64,000 bases of DNA from Archilochus colubris (taxonomy: Eukaryota; Chordata; Aves; Apodiformes; Trochilidae). The DNA is taken from positions 48,214,656 to 48,278,655 of the forward strand of contig CM041115.1 of assembly GCA_023079485.1 (NCBI GenBank), in the 5' to 3' direction. Positions 37,401-50,477 of this stretch are shown here, piece by piece; position 1 is the stretch's first letter; each line of letters begins with the position of its first letter. The notes beneath the pieces are model-generated. The model was not told the DNA's origin. It saw only the letters and a program-made list of their open reading frames with translations, and searched no databases. A program made the translations under genes and the position numbers.

Positions 37401-38579
37401 GAGGAGCAGGTGTCAACAGTGACAATAATTTCAGTGCAATCGCACTAGCTGTACCATGTTTTTATACTGAAACAGAATTTTATCATTGACCGTATCAAAT
37501 ACATAAGAAAATCCAGCTGGGTTAATGTTAATGCAATGTGATACAAAAGCCCAGTGATGCAAAAAAGACTAAATCCAACAAAGAAACACAAGGTTATTAG
37601 TTCTGTGTAGGCTACAGAATTCACCGTTCCAAACAGCCATCTCGGTCAGCAAAATTTGAAAGAAAACATTGTTCTTTGCTTTAAAAAAGACGCTTTTTTC
37701 TTATTGAAATGGCAAAATTCAGGGGCATAAATAGAAAATTTACACTCTGGAACAGTTTTAATAGATGCCAAGAGAGATGTAGGCAGTTTCTTATTCCAAC
37801 TTATTCCACTTTAGCAGCTTCCAATTGTCTTGCTGTCGTTATTTGTGTCCACTCAGTTTTCCACATAGGGTTTGCTCTTGTCACAAGTGAGGAGCCATAT
37901 AAATTTACAGGACTAAATATTTTGAGTCAGTCCTATAAAAAGCTGTCACAAACCAGCAATTGTATAAATTCCTCTGACATTCTGTACCACAGCTTTGGGA
38001 TTAATTGCTCTGACTTACTTGTAATACTTGGAATTCAGATAGGGCCAACTGATCACTGTTTTACCTTGCATATGGATAGGGAGGGCTGGGAAATGTTCAA
38101 TTTAATGTTCAACCTGCATGTAAAAAGATCTTCATCCTCCAAAAAAAATAATTGGGTTCTAGGATTAACTAGTTGGATATTATAGGTCAAAAATTAATGG
38201 GGGAAAAAAACAGCTTAACACAGATGATAAACCTGAGTAAGCCACTTAGTTTCCAAACAGAAACAGAAGTCAAAAACATACAGATGCTCCTGAATGCAGT
38301 GTGCTTTTTAAAGGCTGCCTTTTCCTTTTGAAACAAAATCAGGGAAGGACAACTCCTCCTCACTATGTACAGCAAAGGCTAGATATTTGATTGTTCTATA
38401 TACATTCAAATAAGGAGCTGAGGTGTACTTGGGACCAAGTTAGTATCTGCTTGGAATTCGATGTTACAGTATAATTAGGTATGTGGATAACAAAATTTTC
38501 CCTAATATCAAATGATGACTTCTAAACTAACAAACTGACATTTAAAGATGGCTTCACAATGAAAGACATGTAATCTTAC

Positions 38580-38718
38580 CTGTGTGTGTTATCTTGACCA
38601 GATGGGACTACACCCAAGTTTGCTGCCTTCACTACCCTCTCAATAATCACAAGTCTAGTAGAGTTCTGTGGAGCAACAGCTATTGTAGCAGAAATTTCAT
38701 TCATTCCTGTCAGCATCC
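38580..38718 (-). CDS. AP3B1: AP3B1 coding exon (second from last)
   Basis: This 139-base exon encodes MLTGMNEISATIAVAPQNST, then a more variable segment ending in VVPSGQDNTH. The acceptor is AATGTTTCAG|GGATGC and the donor CACAG|GTAAGA, close to the consensus. Two bases complete the Gly codon on entry, and AG is carried into the last exon to make Arg. Compared with mammalian AP3B1 from memory, this is the least conserved of the five exons, with many substitutions in its second half, but the ends (LTGMNE and PSGQDN) are conserved. The intron upstream is 5,002 bases and the one downstream is 10,638 bases. Confidence 0.94.
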
Positions 38719-40667
38719 CTGAAACATTAAGTATTTCTTTATGAATATTTTAAAATTTGCAAAGAAAATGGCTTCTAAACAAAAAGACACATTTGCATTA
38801 GAACTTAAATAATTTGTTGAGAAATCAATTTTATAAGAAATGACATAATTATATTAGTTTAATGTATTATTTGCAATGCCCTATTATTGGAAACGAATCA
38901 CTAACAACTGAACAATGATAGTTGTGATACTAATGCAAGTGTGAAACCAAGATGGTTCTTCTTAAAAAAAAGCATAACTAAAAAGAAGAATGTAAACACA
39001 AAGAATAACTATGATGTAAGAATGATTTGCTGAAGTTCAACTTAAGTAAGACTTTATACAAAAATACCATCTAATCTTTCAATCAAAAAGCTAGTGAATT
39101 CAATTATAACTTCATATCCAACTGCTAAAAATATCAGTACAAAATGAAGCAGAGATGTCAAGATTATATCCAAACATAAGACAACAAAAAAAAAGTAGTT
39201 AAAGGACATTTTAACAAAACCTCCTACTTTTCTATAAACATCCATTTTTTTATAAGAATGACTCGCCAGAGGCTGGTGTTTATTAAAACCCAGGAACAAC
39301 TACAACTTAGCACTATGTATGTATTTTTACCCTGTTCACAGGCTGAAAATGTAGACAAACAATGGAGCACAGTTTTTTCATGCAGAAATATGAAGCATCT
39401 CAAATCCGTAACATTGACAATGAAAACAATGCACAAAAGTCACAAAAGGCTAATATTTTAGGGCTGCATATACAGTTCTAACCCAAAGCAAATGGCACTA
39501 AAATGCTTAATAGAGCAATTAAAAAATTAATCTGACATTTAATATACTAGAACGTGCATTAGCTGCTGCCACAAAATAAGAAATATCAAAGTAAAAATAG
39601 AAGAGTTCATAAGTAAATAATGTTATATTTTTTGAACATGATCTGCTCTTTAGAACAGAAATAAGCATACAGCTTATCTTTGAGAATACACCTTTATCTT
39701 GGGAATAGAACACTGTTTCAAATTGTTTAACTTCACTATCAGGTAAAAGCTTTAAAAACTAAATACGCAGACTAAAACTGCTTTTAAGCGGAGCGCAGGG
39801 ACTGACATAACACTGCTGAGAGATGTGTGTACTCATTTAGAATTTAAACCTTCCCCATTAAGCTCTATTGAAGAGCAAATGCTGAATAAATAAATGCAAC
39901 TATGTTTATGTTAAAAGCCTGTTTCCCGCAGCATGTAATTAAAGGAAATGTTGTACAAAGCCAGTACTTTTGTCAAGCTTCTGTAAATGGAAAGATGGAT
40001 AGCACTCAGAGAAGTGAATGCATTGCTTCATATTTAACCTTAACACTCTTGTCATTAATGGTTTGTCTAACTTATTCTATAAAAGACAAGGTACTGCTCC
40101 ATTGAAGTAAAATTAAAAAAATCAACTAAACCATGCTTTTCAGAACAGAAGATTCATTATTGTCGACTAATGTATTGGCATAAAGCAAAGTAACATCCTA
40201 TCAAGTAAGGCACACATTCAATCTGCCTTTTCACCCCCCTTTATTTTTAACTCATGCTGTTTTATTGTTATAGGCAATTTGTACCACTCAGCATGACAGT
40301 GTAAACTGAATCAAGATTAATTTACATGCAAAAGAACACTTAGGAGAGCAGCATGGTAAGCAAATGTATTGTCTCGATTGCCGATGTGGAAAAGAACCTG
40401 GAAAGAAAAAAGGGTGCTTAATTAAGGGACATCAAATATGATTGCTCGTAGTAGTCAAGGGCCAGAAAATTGTAAATGTCCAACCATTTAGGGAATTAGC
40501 ATCTTGCCTGTTAGGAAGACAAGTTGTATATATAAATCTTAATAAAATTAGGTAAACAGTTTGTTTACTTGACGAAGGTGTTACTTTTTTATTTGTTGTT
40601 TTTCTTTTCAAAATGTCAACAAGGCATATGCTTTTTAAAAAATGTGACAAAATTTTAAAGCATTTTA

Positions 40668-40715
40668 GGGGGGTGGGAGGGGGGGAAGGGAGAGTGTGGG
40701 GCTGGGGGAAGGGGG
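40668..40715 (+). other. G-quadruplex-prone G-tract
   Basis: Seven runs of three or more G (668-673, 675-677, 679-685, 688-690, 698-701, 704-708 and 711-715 of the 40 kb block) are separated by loops of 1-7 bases. This exceeds the four-run minimum for an intramolecular G4. The G-rich strand is the template strand of AP3B1, so the pre-mRNA is C-rich here. Confidence 0.8.
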
Positions 40716-42481
40716 TGAAAGTAGCCTTTATACTAAAAGTAGTTTTAACTGGCTTTTTTAAAAAAACACCTTCCTAAAATTTTGGATTGATATCCAGCTA
40801 TAACCATCAGATGCCACCTTCCGTACTCCTTGAAACACGAAAATCCAAGAAAACTCTAGTCAGAGCACAGAGCAGCAATTAATCTGGGTTAACTAACCGA
40901 TGCAATAAATAACTGTACACATATTTAATAATAAAAAGAAAAGAAATTGGAAAAATTACACCTGTAGGAAGGAAGGTTATGTTAGCTACCACACTAGTCC
41001 TGTTCTGAGTAAGACTAGGGGAGTTTTGCTACTGATTTTTAAAAACAGCAGACAAGTAAGAAAACTGGATAAAGAGATCCCAACAGCACATGACTTGCTC
41101 ATGCAGAATTCCTGCTACAGAAATTGGACCTTTCATGAGGCTGTGATATGAACAGGGTATAAAATCCTGAGAGCTCAAGATCAGTAAAAATATTTAACCA
41201 GAAAGGTAAAGAGCAGTTTGACAGTGCCATTTTTATCCAATGCTTCCAAATTGTCAATCACAACATCAATCACTAATTCAGCTGCGTCTCCACGGAATCA
41301 CCTCACTGGAGGATTCCCCAGTCCAGGAGGGAGGGAAAGGATCTGGTGTAGCAAAGCTAAGTATATCATGTGCAGCACGTGAATAAAACTAGCTTCTGAG
41401 GTTCTGCCGCTACTACCAGATAACCTTCACAGCCATGAATATTCAATAACCTGCCTGTTTCCTTCTGCCATCAGGAAGAAAATGGACACATACAAATGTA
41501 ACAGCCAATGCAAAACAGCAGAATGTAATTGAGTAAAGATGTGTAGCAATGAATTGTCTTCTACATAGCAGTGTAATACCAGCTATTTCCTCTTTAGCAT
41601 TCTTATTAGGTTACACATGCAATTTAGATGTAAAAATACTCAAAACCCATGCATATTCTTGTTCTCCCCCAATAAAATCTTGCATTTCTAATACTCTCCT
41701 CATTCCTTCACTATTTTTTTTTTGGTTGCAAATAAAATAAGGCATCTCCAGGTACAAGATTTGAAATACCTTATGTCCAAAAATGAAAAAAAAAAAAGAA
41801 AAAGCATGACAAGTGAAAAACAAGTTGTATAAATCAGATTCATTTGGAGAATACAGACAAATCAGTTAAACACAAAACAGAATAACATATACAACTTCTA
41901 AATTGCAATGCACTTATTATTGTAATTTAGATTTTCCATTTAGCAAGATCACATAGTAATTCTCCCCAAATACTAGCTGCTTCTATCTCTTTGTAAAATT
42001 CAGAACTGAGACTTCTATCACTACAAATATTCTGAAAAAAATTGTTAAGAAAAAAGATGCAGAAGTAAAGGTTTTTAAACCTGTGCTAAATTTGCCAGCA
42101 TCAAGTCCTGCATCAAAGAATGAATTCAGGAAGACAGAGAGAGAGATACAGAAATGCCAAGAGACCTTCATGGATTTACAAATACTTCATATAAACAAAT
42201 TTTCAAATAGCTTTATTCAGAGTAGCCTTTCTGCTCTATTAAACATAGCAAACAGCTGCCAGATTTATTCAGACAAATAATCAACAACCATAGAAGTAAA
42301 ATGGCAGAAGAAAAAGGAATTTTGGCAACAACTCCACAGAGGACCACAGCTATTCTCCAAGTACACTTCTTCTATGTGCTCATGGTTCTGTATGGCCAGT
42401 CAGGAGGAAAAAAAGCCCTCAGTCACAGTAAAACATACAAAAACTCTATCAAAATATCACAAGGAAAGCAAATATAAAAAT

Positions 42482-42519
42482 GGGGTAGGGGAAGGCAGGG
42501 GAAAGGTCAGTCGGGTGGG
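42482..42519 (+). other. Second G-quadruplex-prone tract
   Basis: There are five G-runs (GGGG, GGGG, GGGG, GGG, GGG) with loops of 2, 6, 11 and 1 bases. It lies on the same template strand of the same AP3B1 intron as the tract at 40668. It is weaker because of the long loop. Confidence 0.55.
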
Positions 42520-43720
42520 AGAAGCAGAGTAATCTGCTTTCACTACAACCTCAGCTACAATTTTTAGAAGGGAACAGTTTAGAATAAATGTGCCAGAGCC
42601 TCATTCAATCACTCACCTTGGACTGCTGAGCAGGTATAAAGCCGAGAGGCAGGCTTTAGCCAGTAAAAGGGTAAGAACAGCAAGTAAGTATCAATTGGTT
42701 AGGAAAACAAGGCACAATCCTAACTTTTCAGTGCATCCACAAGCTTAACTGAAATGATCTAAGCAATATTTACACTACTTTCTTAATTTCCAAAAGCAAG
42801 AAATACTCAAAAGCAATAATTAATAACACATGGAATTACTCACTGGTGTTCTTGACTGCTTTGTTATACCGAGTTTCTGAGCCTTACACAGCAATGAAAC
42901 AGGATCCCACTAGTATAATCTCATCTCAATGTGTAAAGATTTATACATGTAAACCCCCATACACTGAGATAGATGAATAAACACTATTACATTTAAATGC
43001 ATCCAAAATGTAATTGCTTCTCTTTTAAAATATCCAAGAATCATATCCAAATTAAGGGTAGCAGAATGGACTATTCCATTTAATACACAGTCAAAATGAA
43101 GTAAAATTTTCTCTGATTGTTTGTATAAAATATTCAAGTCACTAAAAGCTCTTACAGAGTCTTCTGTTTGGACTAGCATCAGAAACTTACATTTTTGAAG
43201 ATACACTAGAAGAATTTGGAAATACATAAAAGGTATCACCTTTGTAAAGCAGTATTCCGACAAGCACTTTTTTTGACTGAAGTGTTTGAAAGGAAAAACG
43301 TTTAAAAAATCTACAAAGTAGCTGAGAAATAGGTACACAAGAACTATTTAAAAGTAACCTTGTACTAAAGATGAGTAAAGACAGTAAAGACAGACACTGT
43401 ATCAATGTATGTTTGGAGATGCAGCTGTCTGCTCCACTGCTGTTAGGAAAGACTACACTCTTTGTGACAGGAAGCCAGAACTGTTTCAGGGTAAAAGGTG
43501 GGCACTTAAAAGCAAAGTGCTTGTGCTTTATAGGCACACTGAAAAACTATCGAATACCAAGGCACATCCTTTTAATACTATTTTAAAATAAAATCATTAG
43601 TATCAGGCTGAATTCTAGCAGAGACTAAAACAGCTACACTAGAAGCACTTGCTACATGCCTGGAAATTGAAAGGCATCTCATCCAAACACATTTGTTGAA
43701 GCTGCTGAAATATTTCTCAC

Positions 43721-43818
43721 CTTGTTCCTTCTTAAAGTCTTTCTCTGACATAGTGACAGGCAAAAGCAATTCTCCAACTGGCGGCTGAATGTTAACATTG
43801 AAATGATCATCCTTTGTG
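43721..43818 (-). CDS. AP3B1: AP3B1 coding exon (third from last)
   Basis: This 98-base exon encodes [20 protein letters not shown] and then [12 protein letters not shown], a near-invariant stretch of vertebrate AP-3 beta-3A as I know it. The acceptor is TTTTCCCAG|CACAAAGG and the donor AAG|GTGAGA. One base enters and one base (G) leaves; the G joins GG of the next exon to give Gly. The preceding intron is 7,915 bases (43819-51733). The strong matches on both sides of the splice sites leave little doubt about identity. The neuronal paralogue AP3B2 is related, but the wording of this segment and the C-terminus fit AP3B1 better. Confidence 0.96.
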
Positions 43819-45130
43819 CTGGGAAAAGAGAAATTACAGAGAATCAACCTAGTGCTTCAGTTTAGATTAATATATACATATCAGGTCCAAATTTACTAAG
43901 GAAACTATAAAGAATGTATGTTCCTGCATGATTTCTACCCTGTTAATCCAAAAGCCTCCTAACTTCTTGTATCACTAAAGCTGATCCATTTTCTCCAGTA
44001 GGACTGTAGCATTAACGTAGTGTGCATGCTCTTGTATTTCTGGAAATGTGTCTCCTACTCATATCAATATTTATATGTAATGTGTAACGCATTACACACA
44101 AACTATATGCTTGCAGAGGACAAATTATTATGCATTTTAAAATTCCTTTAAAAGAACTGTTATTTACAAATTCTGTCACCAGCAACAGCATCACCAAAAA
44201 TAGGGCTAAACCTAGGAACAGTGTAATTTCAGACAAAAAGGATTATTACCTGGAAAAAAACCCCAAAACCCCAAAGAAACCCAAAGCCCAAGAAACCCCT
44301 CTTTCGCCCCAAAAATGGGACAAAAAAAGAAAAAAAGAAGTGTCTTTGATCACTCCAATTCTGTATATTTGAAGAAAAACTTTCAGCATACTGGTTGATA
44401 TAAAACCACACTGGAAAACTGAAGGATTTGAGATAGTTTTTGTAATGGTAGAGAGTTAAAAACATTACTATCGGTAGTAGCATAACACTATCCAATACTA
44501 TATATATATTCCTTGCAAGGAAATAAATACCATGCAGTGAACTCGCTTTCCCTATTCACTCACTTCTTTGAGTTTCTAACTGTCTCATCTTGGAGTTCTC
44601 CAAGTCAACAGAAACTCAAGAGACATCCAGTCTCCTACATCTAATTGACTAATTATACCGTAAGGTATTTGAGTAGCAATTCAGGACCAGTGCATCCAGT
44701 CAGAATCTTCATTAATGCTTTGAGGCATAAGAAACTTTTAGAAAAGAACACTTCGGGTTTTTTTGCCAATGTACGAAATAGTTCAATACACATTGATTGC
44801 TGATATGCCTCAGATATATTACTTGATACAATCATTCAAATGGAAAATATATTTAATCAATTAGTACCCGTGGTATTCAAATTAACCTCAAACATTTGTT
44901 ACTGACTTTTTATAACTCTGCAACTTCAAAACTATGCAATGAGATAGACTGATGGAAAAACCAACACTGGATCAATAATAAAGAAAATGTGTGTCTCCTT
45001 CCTAAAAATGCAACATTACCCACCTGAACCCTAAACCCTGAACTAATTTTAATTTTATGGTCCCATTACTTAAAATTTTAATACTTAAAATAATTACCCA
45101 ATTTCACAAGCAAATAGGAACTAGTACATT

Positions 45131-45166
45131 CTTACTTTCTTACTTACTTTCTTACTTTCTTACTTC
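45131..45166. repeat. CTTA/CTTT tetranucleotide microsatellite
   Basis: Alternating CTTACTTT and CTTACTTA units make up about nine tetranucleotides. Confidence 0.88.
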
Positions 45167-45519
45167 TAATTATGCTTATGGATGAAAACTCAACTAGGGA
45201 CTTTTCAAACAAAATTTAGCATTAATGCTAACTTTGTTGAAAATTGTAATGTGAACCAATCCTTTATAACCTGGCTAGTATTTCCTTTACAAAAAGCAAT
45301 ATATTAAACGCTGCTTTTAAAAATTTGTGTAGCTAGTAAATTCTCACTCTTTTTTCCCCCCTATACTACCTTAAATACCATCTGTCTCTAAAGTAGCTAA
45401 CTAAAAGAGGAGGGACTGGCTGGCCTGATCAAGCACACCTTGATCTGCACCTCTTTTATTACATGTTTATATTAGAGACCTAGTAATATTTAATTTAACA
45501 TAAATGATTTCATCATTCC

Positions 45520-45660
45520 GTAGAACAGCTGAGGTTAGAAGAGCCAGTTGGAAATCACCTGGTCCTACCTCCTGCTCAATCCAGGGCCACCGTAGTTCAC
45601 ACTACTCAGTGCCTTGTCCATTTTAGCTCCAAGTATCATAAAACATGGAGATTTCATCAG
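45520..45660 (-). mobile_element. Short CR1 LINE 3'-end remnant
   Basis: On the plus strand the remnant reads CAGCTGAGGTTAGAAGAGCC, then ACCTGGTCCTACCTCCTGCT and GCCTTGTCCATTTTAGCTCC. It matches the complement of the CR1 terminal region, with degenerate ends. Only about 140 bases remain. Confidence 0.8.
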
Positions 45661-47609
45661 ATATCTGATGGGTAAGTTAAATAATAAGTCTTGCATTACA
45701 AATATGTAGGTTCCCCTAGCAGCTAGTAAAGGAAATTCAAGTGTACTTTATGTATTTATTTATACTTTGAATACTCTGATTAGTATAAATGAAAAGTTTA
45801 AATCTTTAAAAAAACACCTGCAGAAGTGGTTAGAAGTTTGAACGTTAACATTTAAGAATCTGGAAAACACTTGGTTCAAGCTGCTCCAAAATGTCTCTCG
45901 GGCAGTGTTGCTCTAATTTTGTGGGAGTTTAAGGTGAAGAAATCTATCAGAAAAAAACAGTGTTTCTCAAGCCAACAAAACACAACTGTTTTTACATTCC
46001 AAAAACTAAAGATTGTGCTTTCTAGTATTAGTGACTACAACTGATAAGTTACATCTTTACTGGAACATGTAAGCTTACAAAGAATTCTTCAGCAGGAAGC
46101 TCTAAAAGAACCAAAGAAACAGGGATGTCTGAGAACAGTACCTCACCACCAGTTTGAGAAACCAGCTTTGTATTTAATTGCCACCTTAGGGGCAACTGTT
46201 AGACAACATTACTTTTACTGTTGCCTTAATAACTATTAAAATGTACGTATTGTATTTTTAAAAGACAGCACTTTCATGATGTAATTCCAAAGATCACATG
46301 AATTTATCTTCTTATGTACCTTATTAAATATGAACAAATGAGAGATCATAATGCTCCCACAGGAACACGGGTAGACTTATTATTGCCCTGATAAATGATA
46401 CTGCCAGACTAACATTGAATCCTTTAGCAGACAGTTTTAACTCTTCTTCAGATGGCTGTAGGGGAAACAGCTACCATCTGTCATTTGAAACCAGTGTCCA
46501 TTTTCCTTATTCCCTTTCTCTTAACCCATATATTTTTTTAAGCACTTTGGCTCCAAAGGGTTCCTGGGAAAGAACTTCTCTACCATAACAGAAATATTCT
46601 TGCTATTTGTATTATCCTTTTTTGTTTTACTCCCAGTAGCTGCGTGAACCAGAACACATCTGTCCAAACCCAACTCACTATTTTTCTGTTGTATGCAAAA
46701 AATCTCAACAGATGATAAATCAAGTAACAGTAGAGGAAGAGAAACACAGTAAGTTTCTGCAAAACACGGAATGGTTAAGTATAGAAAACTTTGAACACAA
46801 TCTTGCTGAAGAAAGGAAAAGGTAGCATCCTGCTTTTACAAGAACAAAGGCCAGGGTAATAGAAGAAATGAGAGTCGTTGCTCATGCCCAGCCTTGCTTT
46901 TCCTGGTCAGTTATCTATCTCGATACATTTGCTTTCTGGAACTCGACCAACTGACTACTTTCGAGTAATGAAGTAAAGAGAAGAGTACCAGACTGCTTGT
47001 CTTAATATCCAACATCTGTAAACAACTTAGTGATCTGCTGACAAAGCACTAGAGAATGAAACAGCAAGAAACATGTGAAAATGCAAGTGACAGTGATGTG
47101 AAAACAGTCCTGCACCTCCAGCATCAGCTTTTAATATATTCCATAACATTATTTTACTACATAAATTCCATAACATACTCTCCTATACAATTTTAATAGA
47201 TGCTTTTGTGCAAGCATCTACAACTGAATGTATGCTTGCATTCAATACAAATACTGACTGATACCCAACTCATACTCTGCCTTTATTCTTTGTAGGTAGA
47301 AGTCCTGCTTCACAAGACTCCTACATCAATATGGAGTGAGGTAAGAGAACTTCACTAAACAAAAAAAAAAAAAACAAAAAAACCCTCTTCCTCAGAAAAC
47401 AAAGTTTAGAGGAAAAGCTTTTACAATAAAGTTGAACAAGGCCTTCAAATCTCATCCATGGAATTTAAGAATTTAAGAAAAGGCTCTATTATTCCTCCAA
47501 CAGAGTTTTCTGGAGTAACCAGCAAAATCCCTTCTTCATACAAGTCCACGCTAGACTGCATGAACAGCTTTCTTTTCTAACTGCATAACATCAGCGGAAG
47601 ACGAGGTAA

Positions 47610-47715
47610 GTCACGGACTAGAACAAGCTGCCTAGGGAAGGGGCTGAGTCATCATTCCTGGCCATATTTAAAAGACATGTAGATGTGACACTTAGAGACA
47701 CTTAGAGACTGATTC
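47610..47715 (+). mobile_element. Short CR1 LINE remnant
   Basis: ACTAGAACAAGCTGCCTAGG, then GGCTGAGTCATCATTCCTGG and AAAAGACATGTAGATGTGAC, correspond to the CR1 segment just before the 3' terminus. The terminal repeat itself is not recognisable. ACACTTAGAG is tandemly duplicated inside it. Confidence 0.78.
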
Positions 47716-50429
47716 CATGTACAGGGTCCCAGCTCTTCTAACACTGAGACAAAGGGAATGCCAGAATAAGGTAAACAGCCCACGCTTGTAAAAACCTTTG
47801 TCACTGATCACACAATTTTTCCATCAGCTCATTATTTGAACAAGAATGGAAGACACGGGAGTTGTTGCTTTCATTCTACTTCTCTTTCTTCTTGGGAACT
47901 CTTTGCACTTAAACCTTGAGAAAAGTAGGGGAAGACATGCATGACATGTATCTCTTCCCTATGCCAAGCTATTTCCAAGTGAGCTAAACAACAACCTGCA
48001 TAATTTTCTAATGACTGTGAAGAAAAAAACAGATTCTCTGTAAATTATTTTTATCCTCAAAGTTATGTTTCTTTCATGGCTTTGGGAAGAACTAAGGGAA
48101 TTTGGAGAGAGGGGATGAAAAGCACAGGGATGAAGAGGTAAGGACAAACTTCCTTTTCCACCTCTCAGTGTTGCAAAGAGGCAATCTCCCCTTCACCTTT
48201 AGTCACTCACCAGCCACCTACAAGAAGCTGGTGATTTGATTTTTACATAAGCAGACAAGAATCCAAAATGCTAAATACACAACAGCGTAAGGACACGTAT
48301 ATGGTATAACCCTCTGGCTCTGTGGCCTTCCTTAACTTTTTTCTGTAAGAATAAAAATTATTTTGTTCCAAGGATCCAAGGCCAAAATCTGAAAGGGCAA
48401 AGCTCCCAAATCTTTATTCAGACATCTGAGGAAAGAGGTGAGATGTGAGAAAGACCTGAGAATATCTGAAAAGTAAAGCAAGAAAACATGTAAAATAAGA
48501 GAAAGTGGTAGGATTGTTAAAAAGGTGATTACTGGGAGCTCAAGAATACAAAACAAAACACACTGACAGGGAAGGCCAAAAAATCTGACAAGAAAAAAAA
48601 AATTCCACAGTCAGTCTGTAACATTAAAGATCTGTTCCAACCTCTCCTCTGCTCAATGAAGCCAACTGCTTAGTAAAGGCTGAGGTGAATATATTAATCC
48701 TTAACTGGGATTCAAAAAGCTACCAGACTACCTTGCATGTGAGTTAGCCATGAACATATTGCTTTACACTTCTAAGTTGTGTATATCCTGCTTGCAGAAT
48801 CTGAAGAAAATAATCCCAAAAGAAAAAGTAAAGCTCACAAAAATCTTTTAGAAGACTAAGTTCCTCCATTTATTCCTCTTTAACTTTCTGCTTGAGATGC
48901 ATTACTATGCTTAACATCAATGTAGCTGAACTGGTGTGCACCTGCAAGGAGATGGCACCGGAAAAACAGCAGTAAAGAGATGTTTTCCTTCAGAGTACAT
49001 AGCGTAAACATCAAAATAGACATTTTAAAAAAAACACATTAGGCACCTTCCATGTTAAGGTGTTTCACCTATTTTTAATCAGATGTGTGATCTTGGTCAT
49101 CTTTGCTTAATAAAACTAGTATTTACAAGGCAGGTCTTTCAGTGCTCAATCCTTTAAGCCTCTGTAATGCAGTTTCTCCTTCATCGTCCTTGATTTATAC
49201 AACAAATTCAGGAAGAGATCTTAGTATTTTATTACTCATACTAGTTTTTTCTTTATACAGTTTGTATTTATTGAACCACCAGTACAACAGCACATCCCCA
49301 AGCAGAAAGGTAGTGTTTGCTATGCAAAACACACAGTCCATGACTGGCATCTAAGACCAATTGATCTACCCATTACCACTATCTCCCTACCCCCACAAGC
49401 TTTACTACAAAGCTATTGATTTAAACGCTGCCGATCGGTTTCCATTTTCTGATTTTGGGCAGGCCAATTAAGAAAGTGAGTAATTGTGATTACACTGCTT
49501 CAGGATCAATTACATTTGATGCAAGACAAAGTGCTCCTCTTAGAACAACGTAAAGAAAATGATTATGATCAGGAACACTTTACTGCCGAACATGATTCTA
49601 ACAAAAACGCAGAAGAACTGACAATGTCTTTCATAAAGATATGTTATCAGGAAATACAAGAATATTGACACATTTGTGTGAACAGTTTTTCAACTACATT
49701 TTGACAAACTTCTAAAACTCATTCCTCTGTTTGAAGAAAAGCACTTCAATAAGTATGACAAGCTAAAAAGGCTGCAGATGAGTTCTCTGAGACATTTCCA
49801 AAACAACACACTGCAAGATTTCTTCAGTGATATTGGGCGTAGAAGAAGTTTGAACAATACATGTTTTAGCACTAAACCAGCAAATTTGATGCAAAGATAT
49901 ATTTTGCTGTTTTTATACTATGATCCAAGAACTAATGTCAAAGAGACAAGGCCTTATCAATTAGCAAATGAACAAAGTAAGCAATTCCTGTTCTTAATTT
50001 AATTTTAAACTTAGCTTGAGCTTTGTCATTGGACTCACATTGTTCAAATCATTAAAATGAATACACCGCTGAGGTCTGAGGCAAATCTATTTACAGTGAT
50101 GTTACTCATAGTCTGGTTGGTGTTCAGGAATATTGATCTGTCTTGTTTGACTAATAGGAAAATAATAAACAATTACTAGGCAATGTTGGAGAAAGTAATC
50201 AGTTTTTATAAATCACTAATACAGCAGACCTCCCAAAACATAAAGGTGATGATCTGCATAAAATCAATATGTTATGCTACATTGCTTATCCTCATCACTG
50301 CTAAGATTTTTAGCAATAAATGGTATGAGTTTGGCGTAAGATCATTAGTATACTGAAAATACGTACTTGAAAGAAAAATATTTGGTCTATTTAAAAATTA
50401 CTATTCCTGCTTGATAAACTGTATATGTT

Positions 50430-50477
50430 TTATATATATATATATACATATATATATTAAAAAAAAAAAAAAAAAAA
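50430..50477. repeat. (TA)n microsatellite followed by poly(A)
   Basis: About 29 bases of TA repeat, interrupted once by CA, are followed by 19 A's. No retroposed body is recognised upstream. Confidence 0.9.

Larger units (their letters stand above)
27942..38579 (-). other. AP3B1: AP3B1 last intron (10.6 kb)
   Basis: This intron is bounded by GTAAGA (donor, 38574-38579) and CAG (acceptor, from 27942). It is mostly AT-rich, non-repetitive sequence and carries no recognised CR1 copy. Notable contents are a GC-richer, conserved-looking block at 28720-29340, a 45-base-period duplication at 33358-33423, T/G-rich low-complexity runs at 33638-33690 and 34411-34478, and an unrecognised plus-strand 158-codon ORF at 37709-38185. 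No additional AP3B1 exon is needed, because the flanking exons join in phase. Confidence 0.9.
38719..43720 (-). other. AP3B1: AP3B1 intron (5.0 kb)
   Basis: This intron lies between the exons ending GAACAAG|GTGAGA and starting CAG|GGATGC. It is AT-rich and I see no mobile element in it. Two plus-strand G-tracts (40668-40715 and 42482-42519) stand out, as does an AT-rich stretch at 40170-40440 with uninterrupted high-complexity sequence. Everything else looks like ordinary intron. Confidence 0.9.

Noticed and set aside
37709..38185. 158-codon plus-strand open frame in the AP3B1 last intron, with an acceptable start context
   Set aside because: No recognisable domain or homologue, antisense to the host gene, and no splice, promoter or polyadenylation context. 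Codon content is what AT-rich DNA gives by chance.
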